This document shows, one piece after another, positions 14,562 through 23,268 of a stretch of 51,974 nt of DNA. Below the pieces are notes generated by a model that saw only the letters and a program-made list of their open reading frames with translations, made no database searches and was not told where the DNA came from. Where the stretch lies: positions 1 through 51,974 of the forward strand of contig CASDZZ010000005.1 in NCBI GenBank assembly GCA_949285875.1, given 5' to 3'. The number at the start of each line of letters is the position of its first letter. Position 1 is the stretch's first letter. Position numbers and translations under genes: made by a program. The stretch is from an uncultured bacterium (GTDB taxonomy: Bacteria; Bacillota_I; Bacilli_A; RF39; UBA660).

Positions 14562-16214
14562 ATGATAAAAATTAAATACAAAGACGAAGTAATTGAGCGA
14601 GAAAAAAATATTAGTTTAGAAGAAGTTGCCTCAAATTTTAAAGACAGATATAAATTTGATATTATTGCTGCTACCATAGATAATAAAATAAGTAGTTTAG
14701 ATGAAAAATTAGTTCGTGATTGTAGTGTTGATTTTTATGATATAACTAGTATGATAGGAAGTGGAGTTTATGAAAGAGGTATTTATTTTCTGTTTTCAAA
14801 GGCTGTAAGTGATGTTTTGAGTTGTGATGTAAAGATTAAATATTTAGTGGGAAAAAGTACGTTATGTGAGGTACTGATTAATAATCTTATTTCAGAAGTG
14901 ACAGTAGAAAAAATAAAAATTAGAATGAAGGAATTAGTTGAAAAAAAACTTCCTATAACAAAGTTGCTTGTTTCTAGAATAGAAGCTATGGAATATTTTC
15001 ATAATATAAATAGGCTAGATAAAGCTGATTCTTTAAAGTATATTAGTAATTCAAGTGTTAGTTTATATAAATTAGATGATATGTTAGATTATTATTACGG
15101 GGTATTACCAAATAATACGAAATTATTAAACACTTTTAATCTTAAATACTTGAATGAAAATAAAATAATGATTATGTTTCCTACTCAATTTAATTTGTCA
15201 AATAACTTGAAATATGAAAAAAAAGAAAATGAATTACAAAATATTTTGATTGGGGATAATTATTTAAAAAATATAGGGATAAACACCGTTGCCAATTTAA
15301 ATAAAATGATTTCTGTTGGTAATTATGGAGATGTGATAAGACTAAGTGAAGCCTTACAAAATAATAGGTTATTTGAAATAGTTGATAGAATAACTAAAAA
15401 TAAAGATTTAAAAGTTATTCTTATAAATGGGCCTTCTTCTTCTGGGAAGAAAATAGTTTCTAAAAAATTATCTTTATTTTTAAGAAGTAGAAACATAAAT
15501 CCTATTAACATTTCGATAAATGATTTTTATATTAATATAGAAGATAGGGTATTAGATGAAAATGGTAATCCTGAGGAAGAAGAAATTGAAGCTATAGATA
15601 CTAGCCAGTTTAATAGAAAAATTTCTGATTTATTAAATGGAAAACAAGTTAAGCTTCCTAAGTTTAATTTTGAGACAAAGAGACAAGAATTAAGAGAAGA
15701 TGCTATTATTATGGATAAAAATAGTGTTTTAGTAATAGAAGGAACGCATGCTTTTAACGAACAGCTAACTGAAATGATTCCAAATAAAAATAAATATAAA
15801 TTGTTTATATGTCCTTTAACACCTTTAGCTTTAGATAATCATAATTTATTCAAAACAAGTGATATAAGACTTTTAAGGGAAATAATTATAAATAACAGAT
15901 TATTTAAAATTTCAGCTTCAGAAACTTTGAAAGAGTGGGAAAAGTTAAGAATGGTAGAAGAAAAATTGATTTTTCCTTATATAGAAGATGCTGATGAAAT
16001 TTTTAATACTTCTTTAGCTTATGAACTAGGAGTATTAAAGACCTATGCTGAACCTCTTTTGTTTTCTGTGTCTGAGGAAGATCCTAATTACAATGAGGCA
16101 ATAAGACTTATAAATCTATTTAGGATAATATTAGGAATGCCAAGTGAGCTTGTTCCAAATGATTCTTTAATTAGAGAATTTATTGGTGGCAACTGTTTTT
16201 GTCAAAATAAATAA
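14562..16214 (+). CDS. Nucleoside (uridine) kinase-like protein with TGS/SAD-like N-terminus and altered P-loop
   Basis: The 550-residue protein follows the known architecture of an N-terminal TGS/threonyl-tRNA-synthetase-like region (about 1-230) joined to a uridine kinase/phosphoribulokinase-type P-loop domain (about 285-490). Family blocks are visible: DFYDITS/ERGIYFLFSKAV, YYYGVLPNNTKLL, VIEGTHAFN, RLLREII and YELGVLKTYAEPLL. The P-loop reads GPSSSGKK (290-297), where the family has GKT; the Mg-binding Ser/Thr is replaced by Lys. Also 'SINDFY' replaces the usual 'DDYY/DDYF'. Catalysis may be lost or changed. It is followed after 14 bases by gapA with no terminator between, so cotranscription is likely. 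Confidence 0.78.
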   Translation: MIKIKYKDEVIEREKNISLEEVASNFKDRYKFDIIAATIDNKISSLDEKLVRDCSVDFYDITSMIGSGVYERGIYFLFSKAVSDVLSCDVKIKYLVGKSTLCEVLINNLISEVTVEKIKIRMKELVEKKLPITKLLVSRIEAMEYFHNINRLDKADSLKYISNSSVSLYKLDDMLDYYYGVLPNNTKLLNTFNLKYLNENKIMIMFPTQFNLSNNLKYEKKENELQNILIGDNYLKNIGINTVANLNKMISVGNYGDVIRLSEALQNNRLFEIVDRITKNKDLKVILINGPSSSGKKIVSKKLSLFLRSRNINPINISINDFYINIEDRVLDENGNPEEEEIEAIDTSQFNRKISDLLNGKQVKLPKFNFETKRQELREDAIIMDKNSVLVIEGTHAFNEQLTEMIPNKNKYKLFICPLTPLALDNHNLFKTSDIRLLREIIINNRLFKISASETLKEWEKLRMVEEKLIFPYIEDADEIFNTSLAYELGVLKTYAEPLLFSVSEEDPNYNEAIRLINLFRIILGMPSELVPNDSLIREFIGGNCFCQNK

Positions 16215-16228
16215 TAGGAGGAGATAAA

Positions 16229-17236
16229 ATGAAAATTAAAGTTGCAATAAATGGTTTTGGAAGAATAGGAAGATTGGTTTTTAGAATAATGCAGGAGGAT
16301 CCTTGCTTTGATGTGGTAGCAATAAATGATTTGACTGCTGCAGAAGATCTAGCTTATTTATTAAAGTATGATACATCACATCGTTCATACAAGACGGATT
16401 TGATAACAAATGATAAGGATAATATTATAATTGGAGAACAAAAAGTAAAAGTGTACGCTGAAAAAGATCCGCTTTTATTACCTTGGGGTGAATTAGGGAT
16501 AGATTTAGTTTTTGAGTGTACTGGTCTATTTACTAGCAAAGAAAAGGCTGAAGCTCATATAAAAGCTGGTGCAAAAAAGGTAGTTATTTCAGCTCCAGCT
16601 AAAGGTGATTTAAAAACTATTGTATATAATGTTAATCATGATGTTTTAGACGGAAATGAAAAGATTATCAGTGCGGCAAGTTGTACAACAAATTGTCTTG
16701 CTCCTGTAATGAAATTATTATGTGATAATTATGGTGTTAATAAAGGCTTTATGACAACTGTTCATGCATATACAAACGATCAATCAACGCTAGACGTATC
16801 CCATAAAAAAGGTTATAAATCAAGAAGAGGAAGAGCAGCAGCTGCAAACATAGTTCCGGCATCAACTGGAGCTGCAAGTGCTATTGGACTTGTTATACCG
16901 GAATTAAAAGGAAAACTTGATGGAACGGCAATGCGAGTTCCGGTTACTACTGGATCTGTTATTGATTTAACTCTTGAGCTATCTAAAAATGTTTCTATAG
17001 AAGAAATTAATAAATTATTTATTAATAATCAAAATGAAACTTTAAAGTACACTGAAGACCCTATTGTATCTAGTGATATTATAGGAGCTACTTGTGGAGC
17101 TTTGGTTGATGGGTTGTTAACAAATGTAATAGAAGTTGACGGTAAGCAGCTTGTCAAGATTGTGGCTTGGTATGATAACGAAATGAGTTATTCATCTCAA
17201 ATGGTTCGTACGGCAAAATATTTTTGTTTAAAATAA
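16229..17236 (+). CDS. gapA: Glyceraldehyde-3-phosphate dehydrogenase (glycolytic)
   Basis: Oxidises glyceraldehyde 3-phosphate to 1,3-bisphosphoglycerate with NAD+. It has 335 residues, normal length. It shows the Rossmann motif GFGRIGR, the active-site ASCTTNC with nucleophile C152, the partner HAYTNDQ, and the phosphate-binding RRGRAAAANIVPASTGAA. D33 in AINDL suggests NAD preference, as in glycolytic GapA. The start follows ATAGGAGGAGAT. It lies downstream of the kinase-like gene and ends in its own terminator, separate from the pgk-tpiA cluster. Confidence 0.97.
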   Translation: MKIKVAINGFGRIGRLVFRIMQEDPCFDVVAINDLTAAEDLAYLLKYDTSHRSYKTDLITNDKDNIIIGEQKVKVYAEKDPLLLPWGELGIDLVFECTGLFTSKEKAEAHIKAGAKKVVISAPAKGDLKTIVYNVNHDVLDGNEKIISAASCTTNCLAPVMKLLCDNYGVNKGFMTTVHAYTNDQSTLDVSHKKGYKSRRGRAAAANIVPASTGAASAIGLVIPELKGKLDGTAMRVPVTTGSVIDLTLELSKNVSIEEINKLFINNQNETLKYTEDPIVSSDIIGATCGALVDGLLTNVIEVDGKQLVKIVAWYDNEMSYSSQMVRTAKYFCLK

Positions 17237-17266
17237 AAAGCATTTATATTTTATATAAATGTTTTT
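17236..17266 (+). terminator. Terminator after gapA
   Basis: A 13-bp stem (17236-17248 with 17254-17266, one G-U pair), loop TTTTA, with T residues at the end. It begins at the last base of the gapA stop codon. Confidence 0.82.
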
Positions 17267-17276
17267 TAATTATTAG

Positions 17277-17319
17277 TTGTTTGTTAAATTCATACATGAT
17301 ATAATAATCTTGTTATAAT
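17277..17319 (+). promoter_or_regulatory. Promoter(s) of the Ig-like surface protein gene
   Basis: TTGTTT (17277-17282), a 17-base spacer and TGA-TATAAT (17297-17305) form one good promoter. A second extended -10, TG-T-TATAAT (17311-17319), follows immediately. Either would feed the gene at 17338. Confidence 0.6.
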
Positions 17320-17337
17320 AGACTTAGGGGTGGTATG

Positions 17338-18609
17338 ATGGATTTTTTAAATTATGGAGATTCTTCAGAAAAAAAACCTCAAAAATTTAGGATTACTAGA
17401 GGAATGCTTATTCTCGCAATTTTGGCAATCATTTTGTTAGTTATTATTATAATTGTTATTGTTAATGCTTTAGGTAAACAAGAAAAATATACTGATGAAG
17501 ATTGGAAAAAATTAGAAGAAAGAATGGTTGAAGAAGCACCGATCTATATAGAACAGAAAAAGCTAGTATTAACTTCTGAAAAAATAAGAATAGATTTAAA
17601 GGATCTTTTAGAGGAAAATGGAGGCACCATAAATTCATCTAAGGTAAAGGCTGCTAAAATTTGTGAAGGGTATGTATTGGCTTATAAAACTGAAAGTGCT
17701 CAATATGAATCTTATATAAAATGTAAGGATTTGTATGTTACTTCTGGTTATGAGAGTAATAATTTTGTTACTACAAAAAGTAGTACTACAAAAAAAGATG
17801 CCGTAAAACCTGAAATAATACTAAATGGGGAAAGTGAGATAACAATTATACAAGGAGGTTCATATACAGAGCCTGGAGCAAAAGCCACTGATAATGTAGA
17901 TGGTGATATAACTTCTTCAGTAAAAATAACAGGAAAAGTTGATACTAATAAGGTTGGAACTTACAGTATTAAATATACAGTTACTGATAAAGCTGGTAAT
18001 AAAGCTGAAAAAACCAGAAAGGTTATTGTGAAGAAGGCGGATGTAACAACTACTAAGCCTAATCAAAACCAGACTACAAAACCACAAACTACTAGTTCGC
18101 CAACAACTAAACCTTCTATTTCATCTCCTCCTAGAATTTATTTGAATGGTAACAGGACAATTACAATAGAGCAAGGTAATAGTTATAATGAGCCTGGCTA
18201 CTCCGCTAAAGATTATTTAGGAAGGGATATAACAGGGCGTGTTAGGGTATCAGGAAGTGTAAATACAAGGGTTTCAGGAACTTATGTTTTAACTTACTCA
18301 GTTACTGATTATTCCGGTAAAAGTTCCAGCATAACAAGAACAGTCATTGTTAAATCTACTTATATAGCATTAAAAGGTATAAGCCTATCTCCAAACTCTA
18401 TATCACTAGGAGTAGGAGCTTCTAGACAAATTACAGTTTATTATAATCCTTCAAATGCTAGCAATAAAACAATTACGTGGAGTAGTTCAAACCCGTCGGT
18501 AGCTACTGTATCAAACGGACAAGTTTTTGCAAGATCTAGAGGGACAGCTACAATAACTGCTAGAGCAGCTGATGGTAAAACGGCATCTGCAATTGTTAAC
18601 GTAAATTAA
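17338..18609 (+). CDS. Membrane-anchored protein with two DUF5011-type Ig-like domains and a BIG2 domain
   Basis: A signal-anchor surface protein of 423 residues. It has a short basic cytoplasmic tail, one strong membrane helix (about 24-45), an extracellular helical stem (about 50-140), an Ig-like domain of DUF5011 type (about 155-230, with 'PEIILNG', 'EPGAKATDN', 'KYTVTDKAGN'), and a Thr/Pro-rich linker (about 232-265). A second DUF5011-type copy follows (about 267-340, 'RIYLNG', 'EPGYSAKD', 'TYSVTDYSG'), then a C-terminal BIG2-like domain (about 343-423, 'ITWSSSNPSVATVSNG'). There is no LPXTG motif. It probably displays adhesive modules, but no ligand can be inferred. The ATG at 17338 is better spaced from AGGGGTGG than the in-frame ATG at 17335. 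Confidence 0.82.
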   Translation: MDFLNYGDSSEKKPQKFRITRGMLILAILAIILLVIIIIVIVNALGKQEKYTDEDWKKLEERMVEEAPIYIEQKKLVLTSEKIRIDLKDLLEENGGTINSSKVKAAKICEGYVLAYKTESAQYESYIKCKDLYVTSGYESNNFVTTKSSTTKKDAVKPEIILNGESEITIIQGGSYTEPGAKATDNVDGDITSSVKITGKVDTNKVGTYSIKYTVTDKAGNKAEKTRKVIVKKADVTTTKPNQNQTTKPQTTSSPTTKPSISSPPRIYLNGNRTITIEQGNSYNEPGYSAKDYLGRDITGRVRVSGSVNTRVSGTYVLTYSVTDYSGKSSSITRTVIVKSTYIALKGISLSPNSISLGVGASRQITVYYNPSNASNKTITWSSSNPSVATVSNGQVFARSRGTATITARAADGKTASAIVNVN

Positions 18610-18636
18610 AAAATAGGATTTGTTTCCTATTTTTTT
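18608..18636 (+). terminator. Terminator after the Ig-like gene
   Basis: A perfect 11-bp stem AAAAAATAGGA / TCCTATTTTTT (18608-18618, 18625-18635) with a 6-base loop and T run. Confidence 0.85.
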
Positions 18637-18643
18637 AATTAAA

Positions 18644-18652
18644 TGTTATAAT
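18644..18652 (+). promoter_or_regulatory. Extended -10 promoter of the pgk cluster
   Basis: TG-T-TATAAT at 18644-18652, 15 bases before the pgk start. The predicted transcript would begin inside the AGGGAGGG Shine-Dalgarno site. Confidence 0.5.
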
Positions 18653-18667
18653 AAAAAGGGAGGGTAT

Positions 18668-19852
18668 ATGAAAAAAACTATAAGAGATTTTGATATAAAT
18701 AATAAAAAAGTAATAATTAGATGTGATTTTAATGTACCTATTAAAAATGGTATTATTTTAGATGATAATAGAATAAAGGAAAGTTTAAAAACGATTAAAT
18801 ATGCTCTTGAAAAAAGAGCTAAAGTTATATTACTTTCTCATTTGGGGCGAGTAAAAAGTGAAGAAGATAAGAAAAAAAATACTTTGTTACCAGTTTGTAA
18901 AAGGCTTTCTGAACTTTTAGATAAAAAAGTTTTATTTTCTAAAGATACGCGTGGAGTAGTTTTAGAAGAGATGATTAAAAATATGAAACCTTCAGATGCT
19001 ATTTTAATTGAAAATACAAGGTATGAAGATTTCCCAAATAAGTATGAAAGTTCAAATGATGATAAATTAGCTAATTATTGGGCGTCATTGGCTGACGTAT
19101 TTATAAATGATGCTTTTGGTACTATTCATAGATCACATGCATCAAACGTTGGTATTGCTAGTTATTTACCTTCTGGTATAGGATTTTTGGTAGAAAAAGA
19201 AATAAATAAACTTAATTTGATTTTGGATTCAAAGGAAAGACCATTTGTTGTTATAATGGGAGGAGCTAAAATTAATGATAAAATCCCAGTTATAGATAAT
19301 CTTATTAACAAGGCAGATTATATTTTGATGGGGGGTGGAATTGCAAATACTTTTCTAAAAGCAAAAGGATTAGATATCGGATTATCTCTATATGATGAAG
19401 AAAGTATTTCTTATTGTAAAAAAGTATTAAGTTGTTATGAAAAGAAAATTATTTTACCAGTTGATGCCTTATTGGGAAAAAAGACAGATGTTTCAGAAAA
19501 AGCAGTATATTATGATTTTTCTACAAAAATTGGAGATTATAAAATTTTTGATATAGGGTTAAATACGGTACAAGCTTACGCACAAATTTTAAAAAAAGCT
19601 AAAATAGTATTTTGGAATGGGCCTTTAGGAGTTACAGAATTAGAAAATTTTTCTAATTCAACTAAAAACATATGCCAAATTTTAAAAGAAAGCAAGGCAA
19701 AAGTAATTGTTGGTGGTGGAGATTCTGCTTCAGCAGTGATAAAATTAGGATTTAAAGATAGTTTCTATCATATTTCTACTGGTGGAGGAGCCTCTTTAGA
19801 ATTTCTAGAAGGTAAAGAGTTGCCAGGACTTAAAGTTATAAATAATAGGTAA
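18668..19852 (+). CDS. pgk: Phosphoglycerate kinase
   Basis: Transfers phosphate from 1,3-bisphosphoglycerate to ADP in glycolysis. It has 394 residues, the usual length. N-domain substrate motifs RCDFNVP and LLSHLGR, hinge-region 'VIMGGAKI', and the nucleotide-binding 'GGGIANTF' and 'GGGDSASAV' are visible. The frame is open from 18620, but AAAGGGAGGG directly before 18668 and alignment of 'MKKTIRDFD' to the family set the start. It heads a cluster with a six-base gap to the next gene, continuing to tpiA. Confidence 0.97.
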   Translation: MKKTIRDFDINNKKVIIRCDFNVPIKNGIILDDNRIKESLKTIKYALEKRAKVILLSHLGRVKSEEDKKKNTLLPVCKRLSELLDKKVLFSKDTRGVVLEEMIKNMKPSDAILIENTRYEDFPNKYESSNDDKLANYWASLADVFINDAFGTIHRSHASNVGIASYLPSGIGFLVEKEINKLNLILDSKERPFVVIMGGAKINDKIPVIDNLINKADYILMGGGIANTFLKAKGLDIGLSLYDEESISYCKKVLSCYEKKIILPVDALLGKKTDVSEKAVYYDFSTKIGDYKIFDIGLNTVQAYAQILKKAKIVFWNGPLGVTELENFSNSTKNICQILKESKAKVIVGGGDSASAVIKLGFKDSFYHISTGGGASLEFLEGKELPGLKVINNR

Positions 19853-19858
19853 ATTAAT

Positions 19859-20863
19859 ATGAAAAATAAAAAAATAAATATAATTATTCTCTTTATAGCT
19901 CTGTTTTTGGTTTTGTATTTAACTGTTAAAGATGATTTTATAGAAATATTTAAAACAATATTAAATATTAATTTATATATGTTTATAGTAATTTTAATTA
20001 TTTTTATTTTATCTTTGTTCTTTAAATCAATAAGTTTAAATATATTTATTAATGATTATGATGAAAAGTATTCTGTAAAAAAAAGTTTTTCTTTAACTTT
20101 AATAGGACAATTTTTAAACGGGGTAACTCCTTTTCAGTCTGGAGGACAACCTTTCCAAATCTATTTGCTAAAAAAAGATGGCATTAGAATATCTTCTTCT
20201 GCTAATATAATGATAAAAGATTTTTTAGCTTATCAAACAGCATTAATAATTATGGGGGTATTAGCTTTAATTTTAAATAATTTGATTGGTTTTTATTCGT
20301 TTAGCGATTACTTAAATGTTTTAGTTTTTGCTGGTTTTTTTATAAATGTTGTTGTATATATTGTAATGTTACTAATAATTTGTTCAAAAAAATCAGGGAT
20401 TAGAATTTTAAATAAATTGTTAAATCATATTTTTAAATTTAAATTATTACGAAAAAAACAAAACTATAAGGAAAAAATAAAAAGTAGTATTAATAGTTTT
20501 TATGAAAATGGAAAGAATGTAACGGAAAATAAATTTAAAATGTGTAAAGCTATATTTTTTAATCTGGTGCATTTAACTCTTTTATATATTATACCTTCTT
20601 TGGTTTTCCTTGCTTTAGGTAATAATAATGTTAATTTTATTAATTCTATTATTTCGACAGCTTTTGTTATGTTAATTAGTAATTTTATTCCTGTACCAGG
20701 AGCAACGGGAGGTATAGAATATAGTTTTATTAAATTCTTTGGTATAGTTGTTATAAATCCAACACTTTCAAGTGGTATGTTAATTTGGAGGTTTATAACA
20801 TATATTTTTGGTATGATGTTAGGTTTTGTACTTCTATTGTTTAAAAAAGAGGTGAGAAGATGA
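19859..20863 (+). CDS. YbhN/MprF-type flippase-like membrane protein
   Basis: A polytopic integral membrane protein of 334 residues with about eight hydrophobic helices, of the family represented by the flippase domain of lysylphosphatidylglycerol synthase (UPF0104/YbhN). Family signatures are 'SLTLIGQFLNGVTPFQSGGQPFQIYLL' in parts, and near the C-terminus 'SNFIPVPGATGGIEYSF', where Pro-Gly-x-x-Gly-Gly-x-E is characteristic. There is no aminoacyltransferase domain. It starts six bases after pgk and overlaps the glycosyltransferase by four bases (ATGA). This suggests that it handles the glycolipid made by that enzyme, for example translocating it; this is inference. Confidence 0.82.
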   Translation: MKNKKINIIILFIALFLVLYLTVKDDFIEIFKTILNINLYMFIVILIIFILSLFFKSISLNIFINDYDEKYSVKKSFSLTLIGQFLNGVTPFQSGGQPFQIYLLKKDGIRISSSANIMIKDFLAYQTALIIMGVLALILNNLIGFYSFSDYLNVLVFAGFFINVVVYIVMLLIICSKKSGIRILNKLLNHIFKFKLLRKKQNYKEKIKSSINSFYENGKNVTENKFKMCKAIFFNLVHLTLLYIIPSLVFLALGNNNVNFINSIISTAFVMLISNFIPVPGATGGIEYSFIKFFGIVVINPTLSSGMLIWRFITYIFGMMLGFVLLLFKKEVRR

Positions 20864-22086
20864 GAATAGGATTATTTACTGATACTTATCCACCATTTAT
20901 AAATGGTGTATCAACTAGTGTTTTAATGTTGAAGCAAGGTCTTGAAAGTTTAGGGAATGAAGTATATGTTGTTACCGTTAATAGCGAATCATTTTCCTAT
21001 AAAGAAGAGGAAAATATTCTTAGAATACCTGGAATACCGGTTGGTATTTTTGATTATAGGTTGACGGGTTTATATCCTATTAAAGCAAGAAATATAATAA
21101 AAAATTGGAATTTAGATGTAATTCATACCCATACAGAGTTTGGGGTAGGAACTTTTGCTAGATTAATATCAAAGCAATATAATATTCCCCTTGTGCATAC
21201 TTACCATACTATGTATGAAGAATATGTTTATTATATTACAAAAGGATATTTTGATGGTGCATCAAAAAAATTAGTTGAATACTTAACGCTATTTTTATGT
21301 GATAAAACAGTAGAGGAACTAATTGTTCCAACAAAGAAAACTTACGATTTATTTAAAGAAAAATATAAGGTTAAAAGAGATGTTCATATAATTCCGACAG
21401 GTATAGATGTAACAAGGTTCTATAAAGAAAAAGTAGATAAAATGGATGTAATAAAGGCAAAAAAAGATTTGGGTTTATCAAAAGATGATTTTGTTATACT
21501 ATATTTGGGACGTATAGCTAAAGAAAAAAGCATTGATTTTTTGATAAAAAATTTAAAAGATATAATAAAGAAAATACCTAAGGCAAAATTAATTATTGTT
21601 GGTGATGGTCCTGATATGAAAGATTTGATGGAGTTAACTAATGAAAACAGGTTAAACAAGCACGTTATTTTTGTGGGTAAAGTGCCTTGGGAAGAAGTTC
21701 CTATTTATTATCAGTTGTCAGATGTATTTGTCACTGCATCTAAAACTGAGACCCAAGGGTTAACTGTTATTGAAGCAATGGCAGCTTCTAAACCAGTTGT
21801 AGCAATTAAAGATGAAAGTTTTGAACTTGTAATAACTGATAAACAAGATGGACTATTTTTTACAGATGATATTGAGTATAAGGATCTAATTTATAAATTA
21901 TATAATGATCATAAATATAGAAGGCTTATTTCAAAACAAGCTAGAATAACCGCTAATAATTATAGTGCAGAAGTATACGCTAAGAGGGTTTTAGAAATTT
22001 ATAAAATGGTTTTGAAAAAGGATACAAATATATTTAAAAAAGTAATTCATAATGTGCAAAGTGCATTTGGTAAAAAAGGGGAATAG
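20860..22086 (+). CDS. GT4 family glycosyltransferase, probably diacylglycerol glucosyltransferase-like
   Basis: A GT-B retaining glycosyltransferase of 408 residues. The N-terminal 'GLFTDTYPPFINGVSTSV' region and 'HTHTEFGVGTFARLISK' match the branch that makes mono-glucosyl-diacylglycerol (LafA/ALMGS-like). The donor-side domain shows 'LGRIAKEKSIDFLI', 'IVGDGPD' and the EX7E motif (E297-E305, 'ETQGLTVIE'). The C-terminal tail is basic, as expected for membrane attachment. The product would be a membrane glycolipid that may anchor lipoteichoic acid. It sits between the flippase-like gene and tpiA in one tight cluster. Acceptor and sugar are not provable from sequence. Confidence 0.82.
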   Translation: MRIGLFTDTYPPFINGVSTSVLMLKQGLESLGNEVYVVTVNSESFSYKEEENILRIPGIPVGIFDYRLTGLYPIKARNIIKNWNLDVIHTHTEFGVGTFARLISKQYNIPLVHTYHTMYEEYVYYITKGYFDGASKKLVEYLTLFLCDKTVEELIVPTKKTYDLFKEKYKVKRDVHIIPTGIDVTRFYKEKVDKMDVIKAKKDLGLSKDDFVILYLGRIAKEKSIDFLIKNLKDIIKKIPKAKLIIVGDGPDMKDLMELTNENRLNKHVIFVGKVPWEEVPIYYQLSDVFVTASKTETQGLTVIEAMAASKPVVAIKDESFELVITDKQDGLFFTDDIEYKDLIYKLYNDHKYRRLISKQARITANNYSAEVYAKRVLEIYKMVLKKDTNIFKKVIHNVQSAFGKKGE

Positions 22087-22088
22087 AT

Positions 22089-22796
22089 ATGGGAAGTTTG
22101 TTGGTTTGTAATCATAAAATGTTTTTAACTAAAGATGAAGCTATAAATTTACGAAATCAGTTTAAAGATATAGATGTTACAGGTATAAAACTTATAGTTT
22201 GCCCAAGTTATTTAAATTTATCTGTTTTTAAGGATTTTAACTTAGGAGCTCAGGATGCTTATTATGAAGATAAGGGCCCTTATACAGCGGAGATATCTGC
22301 ATACCAACTTAGTCTAGAAGGTGTTAGATATTGTTTGGTTGGTCATTCTGATAGGAAAAATATAGATACTGAAAAAGTTATTAATCTAAAAATAAAAGCG
22401 ATGTTAAGAAATTCAATTACTCCTATTTATTGCATTGGAGAAACAAAATATGAAAAAGTGCTTATGAAGACCAGTGAAGTTTTAAAAAAACAGATTTTAT
22501 CAGGACTTAAGGATATAAATTTAGGAAAAGAAGAAGAAATTATAATAGCCTATGAACCTATTTGGGCGGTTGGTACTGGAAAAAACATAGATAAAAAAGA
22601 ACTTGAAGATACGGTTTTATTTATAAGAAAAATATTAAAGTCAATAAATATTCAGAATTTTAAAATTTTATATGGTGGTAGTGTTAACTCAAAAACTATT
22701 AAAGAAATTTCTGATGTTCAATTAGATGGTTACTTGGTAGGATCTAATTCGGTTTTGTTTGATGAATTAAAAGAGATTATAAAATGTATAAAATAA
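22089..22796 (+). CDS. tpiA: Triosephosphate isomerase, divergent
   Basis: Interconverts dihydroxyacetone phosphate and glyceraldehyde 3-phosphate. At 235 residues it is shorter than the usual 248-255. Catalytic residues are visible: N8 and K10 (NHKM, normally NWKM), H86 (VGHS), E156 and the loop-6 region (AYEPIWAVGTG), and the phosphate-binding ILYGGSV. The residue after HS, normally an invariant Glu (E97 in standard numbering), is Asp here (D88, HSDRK). It starts two bases after the glycosyltransferase stop; GGGGAATAG serves as ribosome site. It is the last gene of the pgk cluster; no clear hairpin terminator follows. Confidence 0.93.
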   Translation: MGSLLVCNHKMFLTKDEAINLRNQFKDIDVTGIKLIVCPSYLNLSVFKDFNLGAQDAYYEDKGPYTAEISAYQLSLEGVRYCLVGHSDRKNIDTEKVINLKIKAMLRNSITPIYCIGETKYEKVLMKTSEVLKKQILSGLKDINLGKEEEIIIAYEPIWAVGTGKNIDKKELEDTVLFIRKILKSINIQNFKILYGGSVNSKTIKEISDVQLDGYLVGSNSVLFDELKEIIKCIK

Positions 22797-22879
22797 TGTA
22801 AACTAACTAAAATTCAACATAAAATTTATTTTTAAATTTATATAATTGTGTTAAGCTTATTATGTAAGGAGGAAATTTT

Positions 22880-23218
22880 ATGGAGGAAGCAAGGAAGTTT
22901 TATCCAATTAACGAAAAATCAGCATTTAGAAAGAAAATGCTTGATGCTTTAAATGATATAAGATTTTCTCTTTGTGCTTGGAAGGTTGTGAGTGGTCCTT
23001 TTATTCCAAGAACAGAATTTAAAGATATAATTATTAAGACAACTAATAAGTACGAAGCTGTTAAAGCTGCCATAGATGAAATTTTTGAATCTTATTTTCC
23101 GGTTAAGAATTCTAATTCTTTAGATGAAGGCCAAAATGAAAATAAGGGTAATCTTGGCAGAGCTAAAGTTTTGACAAGTGGTCATTTTAATTCTAGTAAT
23201 AACGGTGATGCGGCTTAA
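22880..23218 (+). CDS. Conserved-looking protein of unknown function upstream of spo0A
   Basis: I do not recognise this 112-residue protein. AAGGAGG precedes the ATG at good spacing, TATAAT (22841-22846) lies upstream, and a terminator follows, so the gene is very probably real and monocistronic. The first about 75 residues look like a compact mixed fold with aromatic residues (FYPINEK, FSLCAWK, GPFIPRTEF, YEAVKAAIDEIFESYF). The last about 35 are polar, Asn/Ser/Gly-rich and probably disordered. There is one Cys and no membrane segment. Its place just before spo0A hints at a regulatory or sporulation link, without direct evidence. Confidence 0.72.
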   Translation: MEEARKFYPINEKSAFRKKMLDALNDIRFSLCAWKVVSGPFIPRTEFKDIIIKTTNKYEAVKAAIDEIFESYFPVKNSNSLDEGQNENKGNLGRAKVLTSGHFNSSNNGDAA

Positions 23219-23239
23219 CTATTAAAATTTAAAGACTAA

Positions 23240-23267
23240 AGAGGATGTATTTTTACATTCTTTTTTT
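23240..23267 (+). terminator. Terminator before spo0A
   Basis: A stem of about 10 bp (23240-23249 with 23254-23263, two G-U pairs), loop TTTT, then T residues to 23267. Confidence 0.75.
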
Positions 23268-23268
23268 A

